A DNA stretch of 18,670 nt, from positions 14,385-33,054 of the forward strand of contig MSXM01000035.1 of the NCBI GenBank assembly GCA_002083565.1. The letters run 5' to 3'. Shown piece after piece: positions 1-7,132 of the stretch. Below the pieces are notes generated by a model. The model saw only the letters and a list, made by a program, of their open reading frames with translations. It made no database searches and was not told where the DNA came from. This DNA is from Nitrospira sp. ST-bin4. Lineage in GTDB: Bacteria > Nitrospirota > Nitrospiria > Nitrospirales > Nitrospiraceae. Position 1 is the stretch's first letter. Every line of letters starts with the position of its first letter. The translations under genes were made by a program, and so were the position numbers.

Positions 1-1
1 G

Positions 2-235
2 CACGCGACGGAAGCAGTGGAACACGGCCAACAAGGTCATGCCGAGAAGCTTGTGACCCATGCCGAAGCGTCGCTGCAGCATGCAGTTAGAGGGGGGGAG
101 GCCCCCCATTTGGCAGAAGCGATGACCAATCTGAAAGCAGCGATTGAGCATGGCAAGGCGGGCCACGCTGACGTGGCCACGAAACATGCCGAAACTGCCG
201 TCACACATCTATCTCAAATATCTCAAATCAGGTAA
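2..235 (+). CDS. SmbP-like small His-rich metal-binding protein (3' end only)
   Basis: The reading frame is open from the first bases of the window, so the true start and any signal peptide lie upstream. The visible 77 residues are built of His/Ala/Glu-rich helical repeats of the type HAxxAxxHxxxG (for example HATEAVEH, HAEKLVTHAEASLQHA, HAETAVTHL). This pattern is characteristic of the small metal-binding protein SmbP described from Nitrosomonas, a periplasmic helical bundle that binds copper and other divalent metals through many histidines. An internal GTG at 17 is unlikely to be the start because the repeat continues upstream of it. It lies about 100 bases before the exported catalase-peroxidase on the same strand. 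The assignment rests on repeat character only. A generic His-rich periplasmic helical protein is the alternative. Confidence 0.65.
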   Translation, partial: HATEAVEHGQQGHAEKLVTHAEASLQHAVRGGEAPHLAEAMTNLKAAIEHGKAGHADVATKHAETAVTHLSQISQIR

Positions 236-339
236 AGAATGAATGCCTGTCGCGAAGGATGGTTTGAACGAGCGAGGCGGGACATCACCCTGACCTGCAT
301 AGACATGAACTGCCACACAAGACTTAGATGGGGGGCGTT

Positions 340-2580
340 ATGTTAACGGTAAAGATAACAAGTTTCGTCCTATTTGCTTTAGCCCTCTCACAATTCGGGT
401 ACGCCGAAGAGTATCGCGGACAGAAGCCTATTGCCGATAGGCAAACGATGTCGAACCAGTTCTGGTGGCCCGAAAGACTTGATCTCATGCCCCTTCGCCA
501 GCATGCAGCTGAGTCCAACCCAATGGGCAAACAGTTTACATACGCTAAAGAGTTTAACAAGCTCGACCTGAAGGCTGTGAAGAACGACCTCAAGGAATTG
601 ATGACAGCCTCACAGGACTGGTGGCCGGCAGACTACGGTCACTATGGCCCATTCTTCATCCGGATGGCCTGGCACAGTGCCGGCACCTACCGCGTGGCTG
701 ACGGTAGAGGCGGAGCTGGCGGCGGTCAACAGCGCTTCGAGCCTCTGAACAGCTGGCCTGATAACGCAAACCTTGATAAGGCGCGCCGGTTGCTGTGGCC
801 TATCAAGAAGAAATATGGGAGTAAACTTTCATGGGCCGACTTGATGGTCCTGACGGGGAATGTTGCGATGGAATCGATGGGCTTCAAGACCTTCGGTTTT
901 GGCGGCGGGCGTGTGGACACGTGGGAAAGCGACTTAGTCTATTGGGGGCCTGAGAAGAAATGGCTCACGGATGAGCGATACAAGGGCGACAGGGATCTAG
1001 ACAAGCCACTGGCAGCTGTTCAGATGGGCCTCATCTATGTGAACCCACAGGGACCAAACGGTAATCCTGACCCACTAGCGGCGGCGAAGGATATTCGAGA
1101 AACGTTTGGTCGTATGGGGATGAACGATGAAGAGACTGTCGCTCTGATCGCGGGCGGCCACACCTTCGGCAAAGCCCATGGTAATGGAAATCCATCCAAA
1201 TGTGTCGGAGCTGAGCCCGCTGCTGCAGCTATAGAGGAGCAGGGATTTGGCTGGACAAACACCTGTGGGTCCGGCAAGGGTGCAGATACTATCACCAGTG
1301 GGTTGGAAGGCGCTTGGTCCGTCAACCCCGCTGCATGGACCAACCAATACTTTACGAACCTCTTCACCTTCGAATGGGTGATGACCAAGAGCCCGGCCGG
1401 CGCCACACAATGGATTCCCAAAGATGGCCAAGCAGCGACCCTGGTGCCCGATGCGCATGACAAAACTGTCAGACATGCTCCCATCATGTTAACGACAGAC
1501 CTCTCACTAAAGTTGGATCCCAATTATCAACAGATTGCGAAACGCTTCCTTGAAAACCCGAAGGAGTTTGAACTCGCGTTCGCGAAGGCATGGTTCAAGC
1601 TCATTCATCGTGATATGGGGCCTCGCGCACGTTATCTCGGCAAGGAAGTCCCTCAGGAGGACCTGATCTGGCAAGATCCCATTCCTAAGGTCAATCACAA
1701 GCTGATCGGCACCAGCGACATTGCGAGTCTGAAAAAGACCATCCTTGCGTCTGGATTGACAGTTCCGGAACTCGTTCGCACAGCCTGGGCGTCCGCTGCG
1801 TCTTTCCGCGGTACGGATAAGCGTGGCGGAGCTAATGGAGCGCGTGTTCGCCTCGCGCCTCAAAAGGACTGGCCGATCAACAATCCGGAGGAACTGGCCA
1901 AGGTCCTCGCCCGCTTAGAGCGCATTCAAAAGGACTTCAATAAGGCGCACAGCGACGGGAAAGCCGTGTCACTGGCGGATCTGGTTGTCTTAGGTGGAAC
2001 TGCAGCTGTGGAACAGGCGGCGAAGGCAGCCGGGCACAGCGTGCAGGTCCACTTTACGCCAGGACGCATGGACGCATCGCAACTGCGAACGGATGTTAGT
2101 TCGTTCGCCGTACTTGAGCCAAAAGCAGATGGGTTTCGCAACTATTATGGCGAGGGCAACTCTATGTCACCCGCAGAAATGCTCGTCGATCGGGCCAATA
2201 TGCTGACATTGACAGTCCCGGAAATGACGGTTCTCGTGGGCGGCATGCGAGCGTTAAACGCCAATGCAGGACAATCCAAACATGGTGTTTTCACTCACAA
2301 ACCTGGGACATTGAGCAATGACTTCTTCGTCAACTTGCTCGACATGTCTACAAAGTGGCAAAAGTCATCGCAGTCTGAAGGAGTTTACGATGGTGTGGAT
2401 CGTAAGACCAATGCGATCAAATGGACGGCAACACCTGTCGACCTCATTTTTGGGTCGCACTCTGAACTTCGTGCTATCGCAGAAGTCTATGCGGCTGAAG
2501 ATGGACAACGGAAGTTAATTCGTGACTTTGTGACTGCATGGAACAAGGTGATGATGCTCGACCGCTTCGATGTCATGTAA
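340..2580 (+). CDS. katG: Catalase-peroxidase KatG with an N-terminal signal peptide (periplasmic type)
   Basis: Bifunctional haem catalase-peroxidase that removes hydrogen peroxide. From the ATG at 340 the protein is 746 residues, normal for the family. This start is preferred over 328 because the G-rich run just upstream can serve as ribosome binding site, whereas 328 has none. Residues 1-22 are a typical Sec signal (MLTVK, hydrophobic core, cut after GYA), so it should act in the periplasm like KatP/KatB-type enzymes rather than in the cytoplasm. The distal motif RMAWHSAGTYR carries Arg108, Trp111 and His112. Tyr233 (GLIYVNPQG) and Met259 (GRMGMNDEE) complete the Met-Tyr-Trp adduct needed for catalase activity, and His274 (AGGHTFGKAHG) is the proximal haem ligand. 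A second, degenerate peroxidase domain follows, as usual. All key residues are intact. Confidence 0.95.
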   Translation: MLTVKITSFVLFALALSQFGYAEEYRGQKPIADRQTMSNQFWWPERLDLMPLRQHAAESNPMGKQFTYAKEFNKLDLKAVKNDLKELMTASQDWWPADYGHYGPFFIRMAWHSAGTYRVADGRGGAGGGQQRFEPLNSWPDNANLDKARRLLWPIKKKYGSKLSWADLMVLTGNVAMESMGFKTFGFGGGRVDTWESDLVYWGPEKKWLTDERYKGDRDLDKPLAAVQMGLIYVNPQGPNGNPDPLAAAKDIRETFGRMGMNDEETVALIAGGHTFGKAHGNGNPSKCVGAEPAAAAIEEQGFGWTNTCGSGKGADTITSGLEGAWSVNPAAWTNQYFTNLFTFEWVMTKSPAGATQWIPKDGQAATLVPDAHDKTVRHAPIMLTTDLSLKLDPNYQQIAKRFLENPKEFELAFAKAWFKLIHRDMGPRARYLGKEVPQEDLIWQDPIPKVNHKLIGTSDIASLKKTILASGLTVPELVRTAWASAASFRGTDKRGGANGARVRLAPQKDWPINNPEELAKVLARLERIQKDFNKAHSDGKAVSLADLVVLGGTAAVEQAAKAAGHSVQVHFTPGRMDASQLRTDVSSFAVLEPKADGFRNYYGEGNSMSPAEMLVDRANMLTLTVPEMTVLVGGMRALNANAGQSKHGVFTHKPGTLSNDFFVNLLDMSTKWQKSSQSEGVYDGVDRKTNAIKWTATPVDLIFGSHSELRAIAEVYAAEDGQRKLIRDFVTAWNKVMMLDRFDVM

Positions 2581-2694
2581 TCTTGCCGGTGCTCGACGTC
2601 AGCCGGACTAGGCTGCATCGGACGCCTTGGCCGCCAGAGGGCCCTGCTCTACCGATTCTCTATGGATCGAACGGTTGCGTTGGTAGATTCAGGC

Positions 2695-2730
2695 GCATCC
2701 CACAGCTGGCGATCGCCAACTGTGGGATGC
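2695..2730. repeat. 36-bp near-perfect palindrome in the katG-SDR gap
   Basis: Arms GCATCCCACAG (2695-2705) and CTGTGGGATGC (2720-2730) are exact reverse complements. They enclose the 12-bp perfect palindrome TGGCGATCGCCA (2707-2718). The only mismatch in the whole 36 bp is 2706/2719. No T-tract follows on either strand, so it is not a canonical intrinsic terminator, although the RNA hairpin would be very stable and could end or protect the katG transcript. It could also be a REP-like repeat or an operator. Confidence 0.7.
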
Positions 2731-2833
2731 ATCGGGAATGGCCGGCGATGCAATGTGCCCGTCACTTTATCTTCCAGTTTCAGACTACAGCTGGCCCCCA
2801 CAACAACCTGGGATGAAAGCCTCTTAGTATAAA

Positions 2834-3910
2834 ATGCCGACAATCGGAACGGGGTTGGAAACAGTGATTATTACCGGCAGCAGTGGGCTGATCGGCAGCG
2901 CATTCCTTGCTCACGTCGGAGAACGCTACACGGAGCTATGCCTTGACTCCAAAGGGCCACCTCAGTTGTTTCCCAAGACGGCACGCATTATCGCGTGCGA
3001 TCTGACCTCGGATGAAAACCTCCACCAAGCGTTGGACGAAGTTCGTCGGCTCGGCCACAGGCGGATCGCCTCAATTCTTCATCTCGCCGCGTACTATAGT
3101 TTCGCAAGTGAGGTCAGTCCCCTGTACGAGCATGTAAACGTGCGTGGCACCGAACGATTGCTGTGCGGACTGCGTGACTTTGAGGTCGAGCAATTCATAT
3201 TTGCGAGTACCATGCTCGTCCACGCACCCTGCGAACCGGGAGCGCGTATCAACGAAGATTGGCCGCTCAAACCGAAATGGATCTATCCCAAGTCGAAGGT
3301 CGCGGCGGAGCAACTGATCTTGCGTGAAAGGGGCGACGTACCGGTGGTGTTCATGCGCATCGGCGCCGTGTACGACGATCGCTGCCATTCAATTCCCCTC
3401 GCACAGCAAATCAGGCGCATTTACGAAAAGCGATTCGTCGGCCGAATATTGCCCGGCGACGTCACGCATGGAGTCGCCTACTTACATATGGAGGATATGG
3501 TCACGGCGTTGGCACTCGCAGTCGAACGACGCAAGGGGCTTCCGCAGGTCACGCCGTTACTCATCGGCGAATCGGAAACGCTCAGTTACGACGAGCTGCA
3601 ACGTACCATCAGCCGTCAGCTTTACGGCCAGGAATGGAAAACACATCAAATCCCCAAGACATTGGCAAAACTTGGCTGCTGGCTCCAGAACCTGTTGCCC
3701 GGCGCAGATCCCTTCCTCAAGCCGTGGATGATCGATCTCTCTGACGATCATTATGCGTTCGACATCTCCCGCGCACGCACACTTCTTGGCTGGGAGCCGC
3801 GCCACTCTCTACGCACATCACTACCAAACATCATCAACGAGCTGAAGCTCGACCCAATAGGCTGGTACGAGGAAAACAATCTGAGGGCGAATACTCCTTC
3901 GTCTCAGTAG
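2834..3910 (+). CDS. NAD(P)-dependent epimerase/dehydratase (extended SDR family)
   Basis: A 358-residue extended short-chain dehydrogenase/reductase with an N-terminal Rossmann fold: TGSSGLIG at 14-21 is the dinucleotide-binding glycine motif, HLAAYYSF around 83-90 is the family's strand-4 segment, and FASTM around 123-127 plus Tyr151-x3-Lys155 (YPKSK) supply the catalytic Ser/Thr-Tyr-Lys set. The substrate cannot be read from sequence; members act on nucleotide sugars or similar hydroxy compounds. Start uncertainty: a TATAAA box (2828-2833) abuts the ATG at 2834, so if it is the -10 element the real start would be the in-frame TTG 2858 or GTG 2864 region, just before VIITGSSG. The C-terminal part contains a short hydrophobic stretch. 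It is convergent with the reductase that ends at 3948. Confidence 0.8.
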   Translation: MPTIGTGLETVIITGSSGLIGSAFLAHVGERYTELCLDSKGPPQLFPKTARIIACDLTSDENLHQALDEVRRLGHRRIASILHLAAYYSFASEVSPLYEHVNVRGTERLLCGLRDFEVEQFIFASTMLVHAPCEPGARINEDWPLKPKWIYPKSKVAAEQLILRERGDVPVVFMRIGAVYDDRCHSIPLAQQIRRIYEKRFVGRILPGDVTHGVAYLHMEDMVTALALAVERRKGLPQVTPLLIGESETLSYDELQRTISRQLYGQEWKTHQIPKTLAKLGCWLQNLLPGADPFLKPWMIDLSDDHYAFDISRARTLLGWEPRHSLRTSLPNIINELKLDPIGWYEENNLRANTPSSQ

Positions 3911-3947
3911 TGTCCGGTAAAACGCGATCCGATCTGGGATGATACAG

Positions 3948-4973
3948 TTAGAAAAAGGTTTCGTGGCGGATATGGTCAACCTGCATGCCTTTGTTGATGA
4001 GCAATCGTTTGGCCTCCTCAATCATGGGACGGCCTCCACACAGGTATGCGTCCGTGTTCGAGACCTGGTCGGCGGACACCTGTTCATGAATCAGGTCCGT
4101 GACGCGACCTCGCAATCCGTGCCAGCCCATCGGGTCTGGTTGTGAGAGGATGATGGTCGGTTCGAACCAGGGGTGGCTCTCTCTCAGATCGCTGAGCAAT
4201 TTGGTATAAAAGAGGTCAGAGACATTCCGCAATCCGAAGAACAATCGGATCCGGCGTCTGCCGGTCTGTCCAAGAAGAGACAGCAGCATCGATTTGATCG
4301 GCGCAATACCGGTTCCCGTCGCAATCATCAGAATGTCTCGCTCTGATCCGTCGTCCAATCGAAAGTCACCGTAGGGGCCTTCGACCTGGATACAATCCCC
4401 TGGGCGGAGCCGATGAATGAAATTAGAACAGAACCCACCGGACACCGCGCGTACACAAATCTCAAAATGTGTCCTGTCGGAAGGTTGTGAAGAAATCGAG
4501 TAGGATCGCCGAATGACTTTATCGAGTCCCGGTACATGAAAGATCATATATTGGCCGGGAGAAAATTTAATTTCCCCCGACTCGATCGCAAATCTCTGCT
4601 CACAGACCGTCAAGGTGAGTGGCCGATACTCTTCGACACGTGCCTTGCACGCACCAAGTAAGGCGGCCCCGCGTTGCGTTCCCGCGCTCGCCCCCAGCGT
4701 GAGTGTTCCGTGGACGTCCGCCAGACACAAGAGTCGATACTGCTTAGGATCCAAACCATTACTTTCTAGTGTCCGAATCTCTCGAGCTCTCTGCGGTCCT
4801 AAGCTCTCCTCGCCTTGCACAATCTGAGTCGCACAGGTGCCACAGGCACCAGCTTTACAGGCAAATGGGACTGACGCTCCAGCGGCCTCACACACGTCAT
4901 ACAACCATTGCCCCTCTTCGGCATCGCAGGTAATTCCATCCCGTTGAAAGCTGACGCGGTGGATCGTTCTCAT
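3948..4973 (-). CDS. 2Fe-2S ferredoxin / FAD / NAD(P)H oxidoreductase
   Basis: A three-domain electron-transfer flavoprotein of the phenol-hydroxylase-reductase/AscD type. The plant-type ferredoxin domain (about 1-95) carries the cluster ligands Cys39, Cys44, Cys47 and Cys83. The FAD domain contains RSYS at 157-160. The NAD(P) domain contains GTGIAP at 220-225 and the terminal CGG at 312-314. It takes electrons from NAD(P)H through FAD to the 2Fe-2S centre for an unidentified partner such as an oxygenase, dehydratase or desaturase; none is adjacent. I chose the ATG at 4973 (341 residues) because MRTIHRVSF aligns with the usual ferredoxin-domain beginning. An in-frame GTG at 5003 adds ten residues, and neither start has a strong Shine-Dalgarno site. 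It is probably a single-gene unit reading away from 5004-5647. Confidence 0.88.
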   Translation of the reverse strand: MRTIHRVSFQRDGITCDAEEGQWLYDVCEAAGASVPFACKAGACGTCATQIVQGEESLGPQRAREIRTLESNGLDPKQYRLLCLADVHGTLTLGASAGTQRGAALLGACKARVEEYRPLTLTVCEQRFAIESGEIKFSPGQYMIFHVPGLDKVIRRSYSISSQPSDRTHFEICVRAVSGGFCSNFIHRLRPGDCIQVEGPYGDFRLDDGSERDILMIATGTGIAPIKSMLLSLLGQTGRRRIRLFFGLRNVSDLFYTKLLSDLRESHPWFEPTIILSQPDPMGWHGLRGRVTDLIHEQVSADQVSNTDAYLCGGRPMIEEAKRLLINKGMQVDHIRHETFF

Positions 4974-5113
4974 CGAGTGATATAGGCCATGGCAGATACG
5001 CACTTCACTTTGTTCAATATTATTATCTTCCTTGTTGGAATTCTCATCAGCGCCGAGTTCTCCGAACGCCGGGTGAAGAATGACATGGGGGGGAAATGAG
5101 AGACAGTTCTAAC

Positions 5114-5142
5114 CTTGACCCACTAAATACTTACATGTCAAG
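5114..5142. promoter_or_regulatory. Possible operator: CTTGAC...GTCAAG inverted pair
   Basis: CTTGAC (5114-5119) and GTCAAG (5137-5142) form an inverted pair separated by 17 bases. The spacer contains ATACTTAC (5127-5134). CTTGACA, and ATACTTAC followed closely by a TGTC/GAC element, also occur in the carH divergent region (7054-7060 and 7090-7100). On the minus strand TTGACA (5141-5136) could be a -35 box for the reductase gene, but no matching -10 is seen at 16-18 bp. Suggestive only. Confidence 0.25.
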
Positions 5143-5555
5143 CACGGCCGCCCCTCCCATCATTCATTCTCAGCTGTCCCCTTCATCTATGTCCGAGGCC
5201 TTCACGTCCCTTTAGGTGATTTTCCTCGGAGAACAGAGAGTTCATCGGAGGTGTCTTTGACCTCTGTGGTCTAACTGATCATCGCGTACGGCCTCAAGGA
5301 ATTGCGATCTAAGGGACCGTTTCATCAAGACAAGTAGCAGGGCTCCCTCCGGAGATTATGTGAAACCATGTGTTCCTAGCCACCCACTCCTAGGGCCGTC
5401 CAAGCTAGTAGCCGATATTTCCGGCGTTCGAGGAGGCAGCGGATCATTCGGGACTGCATGCAGTGATACGGCAAGTAGCGGGTCTCATCAAGTACTCGGC
5501 TGCCATAGCCGATCCAATACTGAACTAAAAGATCACCCCAGGTGGGCTGGTTTCA

Positions 5556-5575
5556 TCGGAGCACGATAGCTCCGA
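5556..5575 (-). terminator. Hairpin downstream of the carH-DCC1 pair
   Basis: TCGGAGC (5556-5562) pairs with GCTCCGA (5569-5575) around a 6-base loop. It lies about 70 bases beyond the minus-strand DCC1-like gene's stop. There is no T-run after the stem on the minus strand, so intrinsic termination is only possible. Confidence 0.25.
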
Positions 5576-5647
5576 GTAAACACCCTCATGTTCCAGCGCG
5601 CTCCGCTCGATCACGCGGCACCTGCTGCGGGAATGGTGGCAAGTAAC

Positions 5648-6058
5648 TCACGAACTGTGCCGGCCTGAAGGAGCTGAGCTGCATGTGTCTCCGGCGCAGG
5701 CGGTCGGGCGACCGGTGAGCCTCAATCGGTTACGTGCAAACCAGGCATACGCCTTCACAACCAATGGCTCGACTAAAGAAAGACGGCTAAGCCTAGCCAA
5801 GAATCCCAGGCCGACTGCTTCCCACATAGCTCGGAACACATCGACGCCGGTGATGACGGTCCCGTCACCCCAACGGGCATGAATGATTCTCCCAAGTTCA
5901 GCGGGAGATATGTTTATTGATGTTGGGGCAAAGTCCGGCCGTGAGAAGTCTGAAAATTTTAACCTCCCACGTCTGTCCAAGCGCCTCATCAGGGCGATTT
6001 CTCGATCGCAAATAGGGCAGGCTCCATCGAAGAATACTGTGAGCGGGTATGATGCCAT
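5648..6058 (-). CDS. DCC1-like thiol-disulfide oxidoreductase family protein (DUF393)
   Basis: A 136-residue protein with the family signature DxxCxxC right after the first beta strand: FFDGACPICDREI, with Cys14 and Cys17, followed by a second family segment containing GVDVFRAMW around 72-80. Members are thioredoxin-fold-like small proteins named for the DCC motif; a precise substrate is not established. It begins 18 bases after the stop of the MerR-type photoreceptor gene, with AGGGGAG about 9 bases before the ATG, so the two are almost certainly co-transcribed. The tail (last about 20 residues) is Ser/Cys-rich and not family-like, but no frameshift is evident. Its link to a light regulator suggests a redox role in the photo-oxidative response (inference). 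Confidence 0.82.
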   Translation of the reverse strand: MASYPLTVFFDGACPICDREIALMRRLDRRGRLKFSDFSRPDFAPTSINISPAELGRIIHARWGDGTVITGVDVFRAMWEAVGLGFLARLSRLSLVEPLVVKAYAWFARNRLRLTGRPTACAGDTCSSAPSGRHSS

Positions 6059-6076
6059 CTAATCGGTCTCCCCTGG

Positions 6077-6994
6077 TCACCCGCGAGAGACGGTGTGTCT
6101 TATCAAGCGATCCAGCCTATGATCCAAGTCAGCGAAATTCTCCAGAACCGTAATATCGTACTTCATGAAAAGGTCACGCATGGCGAGCGCGCCATTTCCG
6201 CCGACGGCTAGATCGGAAGCGGGACGCACTTCATCGGCAAGGGCTTGAACCAGCTCAGTCGCATTGGCCTCGGGAAGTGCGACAGGAAATGACATGATGG
6301 TCAGATCCGGCTCCACCTGCTCACAGAGCCTGGTCAGTGAGGCGAGAGGCACATTGGCTCCCAAATAGTGAACCCGGCAGCCGCGAACACGACATCGATA
6401 TGCCACTGCAAACGCGGCGATGTCGTGTTCCTCGCCTGGCGGGCAGGCCACGACCACTTTGGCGCCAAACTCAGCCACGGGAAGCTGATTCATGGCCGAG
6501 AAAACCTTCTGTTGGATTTGCCTCGTGACGTAATGCTCGATGGCCACATCCAGATGACCATCGTGCCAGAGCTCCCCCACCTTCTCCTGAAGCGGGAGCA
6601 AGATCCCATGCAGCGCTTCTTCAAAGGGAACTACCGCCACGGCGCCGTTCAAACGCTTTTCAAACATCACACGATTGAAGGGGCTCAAGCTAGACAGGAG
6701 TTCCTGCAGGAGCTTGCTGAAAGCATTGTCGACGAACGACACTTGCGGCGCACTGGCTTGTGCTCGCCTCAACAACTCCTCACGTCCTAGTTTCGACAGC
6801 TCTCCGATCGAGGCTCCCGTATCGAGCTGCTCCTTCAGGAACCTCAGCAACGCGACATCTTCATCAGAATAATTGCGATAACGATTGGCTCCTCGAGTCG
6901 GTTTTAGGATTTCAAATCGTCGTTCCCACACGCGAATAACATCTCGCGAGAGGCCCGTAAGTTTTGCAACTCTATGAATTCTATGATTATTCAT
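6077..6994 (-). CDS. carH: CarH/LitR-type MerR regulator with adenosylcobalamin photoreceptor domain
   Basis: DNA-binding light sensor of 305 residues counted from the ATG at 6994. The frame extends upstream to 7084, but those extra residues lie over the promoter region and are not MerR-like. Residues 5-73 are the MerR winged helix-turn-helix (VAKLTGLSRDVIRVWERRF). Residues about 90-170 form the helical cap with the Wx9EH motif: Trp143, Glu153 and His154, with His144 at the place of the residue that forms the bis-His ligand after light in Thermus CarH. Residues about 176-300 are a Rossmann-type cobalamin domain with the axial ligand His190 in the E-x-H motif. In characterised CarH, adenosylcobalamin-bound tetramers repress in the dark and fall apart on illumination. 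With all key residues present, the same mechanism is likely here. It is divergent from a small zinc-ribbon gene and probably controls itself and neighbouring repair genes. Confidence 0.93.
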   Translation of the reverse strand: MNNHRIHRVAKLTGLSRDVIRVWERRFEILKPTRGANRYRNYSDEDVALLRFLKEQLDTGASIGELSKLGREELLRRAQASAPQVSFVDNAFSKLLQELLSSLSPFNRVMFEKRLNGAVAVVPFEEALHGILLPLQEKVGELWHDGHLDVAIEHYVTRQIQQKVFSAMNQLPVAEFGAKVVVACPPGEEHDIAAFAVAYRCRVRGCRVHYLGANVPLASLTRLCEQVEPDLTIMSFPVALPEANATELVQALADEVRPASDLAVGGNGALAMRDLFMKYDITVLENFADLDHRLDRLIRHTVSRG

Positions 6995-7007
6995 ATTCAA
7001 TGCTTCA

Positions 7008-7036
7008 ATCTTATTATAATGTTCAATGTTTGTCAA
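7008..7036 (-). promoter_or_regulatory. Candidate promoter of the carH-DCC1 operon
   Basis: On the minus strand TTGACA (7036-7031) is followed after 17 bases by TAAGAT (7013-7008), giving a short leader before the ATG at 6994. A perfect TATAAT (7018-7013) also overlaps, but without a -35 at normal spacing. The left arm of the 14-bp inverted repeat (7021-7034) overlaps this promoter, which fits autoregulation. Confidence 0.5.
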
Positions 7037-7054
7037 AATATCATTAAATAACAC

Positions 7055-7083
7055 TTGACACATTAGACATTTTGGCTTATACA
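7055..7083 (+). promoter_or_regulatory. Sigma70-type promoter for the zinc-ribbon gene
   Basis: TTGACA (7055-7060) and TATACA (7078-7083) are separated by exactly 17 bases. The start point would fall near 7090, about 40 bases before the ATG at 7133. It is one of the best promoter matches in the window. The first direct repeat begins at the last base of the -35 box and the second covers the end of the -10 box, so a bound repressor would block polymerase. Confidence 0.68.
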
Positions 7084-7091
7084 TTAGACAT
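7060..7091. repeat. Direct repeat ACATTAGACAT x2, 21 bp apart (putative CarH site)
   Basis: ACATTAGACAT occurs at 7060-7070 and again at 7081-7091, identical over 11 bases and two helical turns apart. A further GACA at 7098 lies 11 bases after the GACA of the second copy. Thermus CarH is known to bind tandem direct repeats of 11 bp overlapping the -35 region, so the geometry resembles but does not exactly match that operator. Confidence 0.6.
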
Positions 7092-7132
7092 ACTTACGAC
7101 AAACATTGAACCGCAATCCAATGGAGGTCATC

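Larger units (their letters stand above)
5004..5647. other. Long intergenic stretch without a convincing gene
   Basis: About 640 bases with no supported coding region. A 69-codon open frame at 5360-5569 lacks a good ribosome binding site and has low-complexity, family-less content. Visible elements are an inverted pair CTTGAC/GTCAAG at 5114-5142 enclosing the octamer ATACTTAC (also found in the carH control region at 7090-7097), and a 7-bp hairpin at 5556-5575. The promoter of the minus-strand reductase should lie at the left end, but no clear -35/-10 pair is visible. No tRNA or known RNA fold was recognised. Confidence 0.5.
7021..7111. promoter_or_regulatory. Divergent operator region with perfect 14-bp inverted repeat
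   Basis: GTTCAATGTTTGTC (7021-7034) and GACAAACATTGAAC (7098-7111) are exact reverse complements 63 bases apart. Each divergent gene therefore has the same 14-mer, in the same orientation relative to its transcription, near its promoter. Between them lies the direct repeat at 7060-7091. The segment is strikingly AT-rich compared with its surroundings. Binding by the adjacent CarH-type protein is inferred. Confidence 0.7.

Noticed and set aside
2707..2718. Cyanobacterial HIP1 element as sign of cyanobacterial origin
   Set aside because: A single GCGATCGC inside a larger palindrome is not evidence of origin; the gene content does not suggest a cyanobacterium.
2538..2816. 92-codon frame across the katG 3' end and palindrome
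   Set aside because: Starts inside katG and includes the palindrome in its codons; no ribosome site or family.
3911..3947. Bidirectional terminator between the convergent SDR and reductase genes
   Set aside because: Only a 4-bp stem (ATCC/GGAT) with no T-run could be found in this 37-base gap.
5360..5569. 69-codon plus-strand open frame in the long gap
   Set aside because: No usable ribosome binding site, Ser/Gly-rich sequence without a hydrophobic core or motif, and no neighbour support.
6368..6790. 140-codon frame antisense to the carH-type gene
   Set aside because: It mirrors the well-supported MerR/B12 coding frame and shows no motif of its own.
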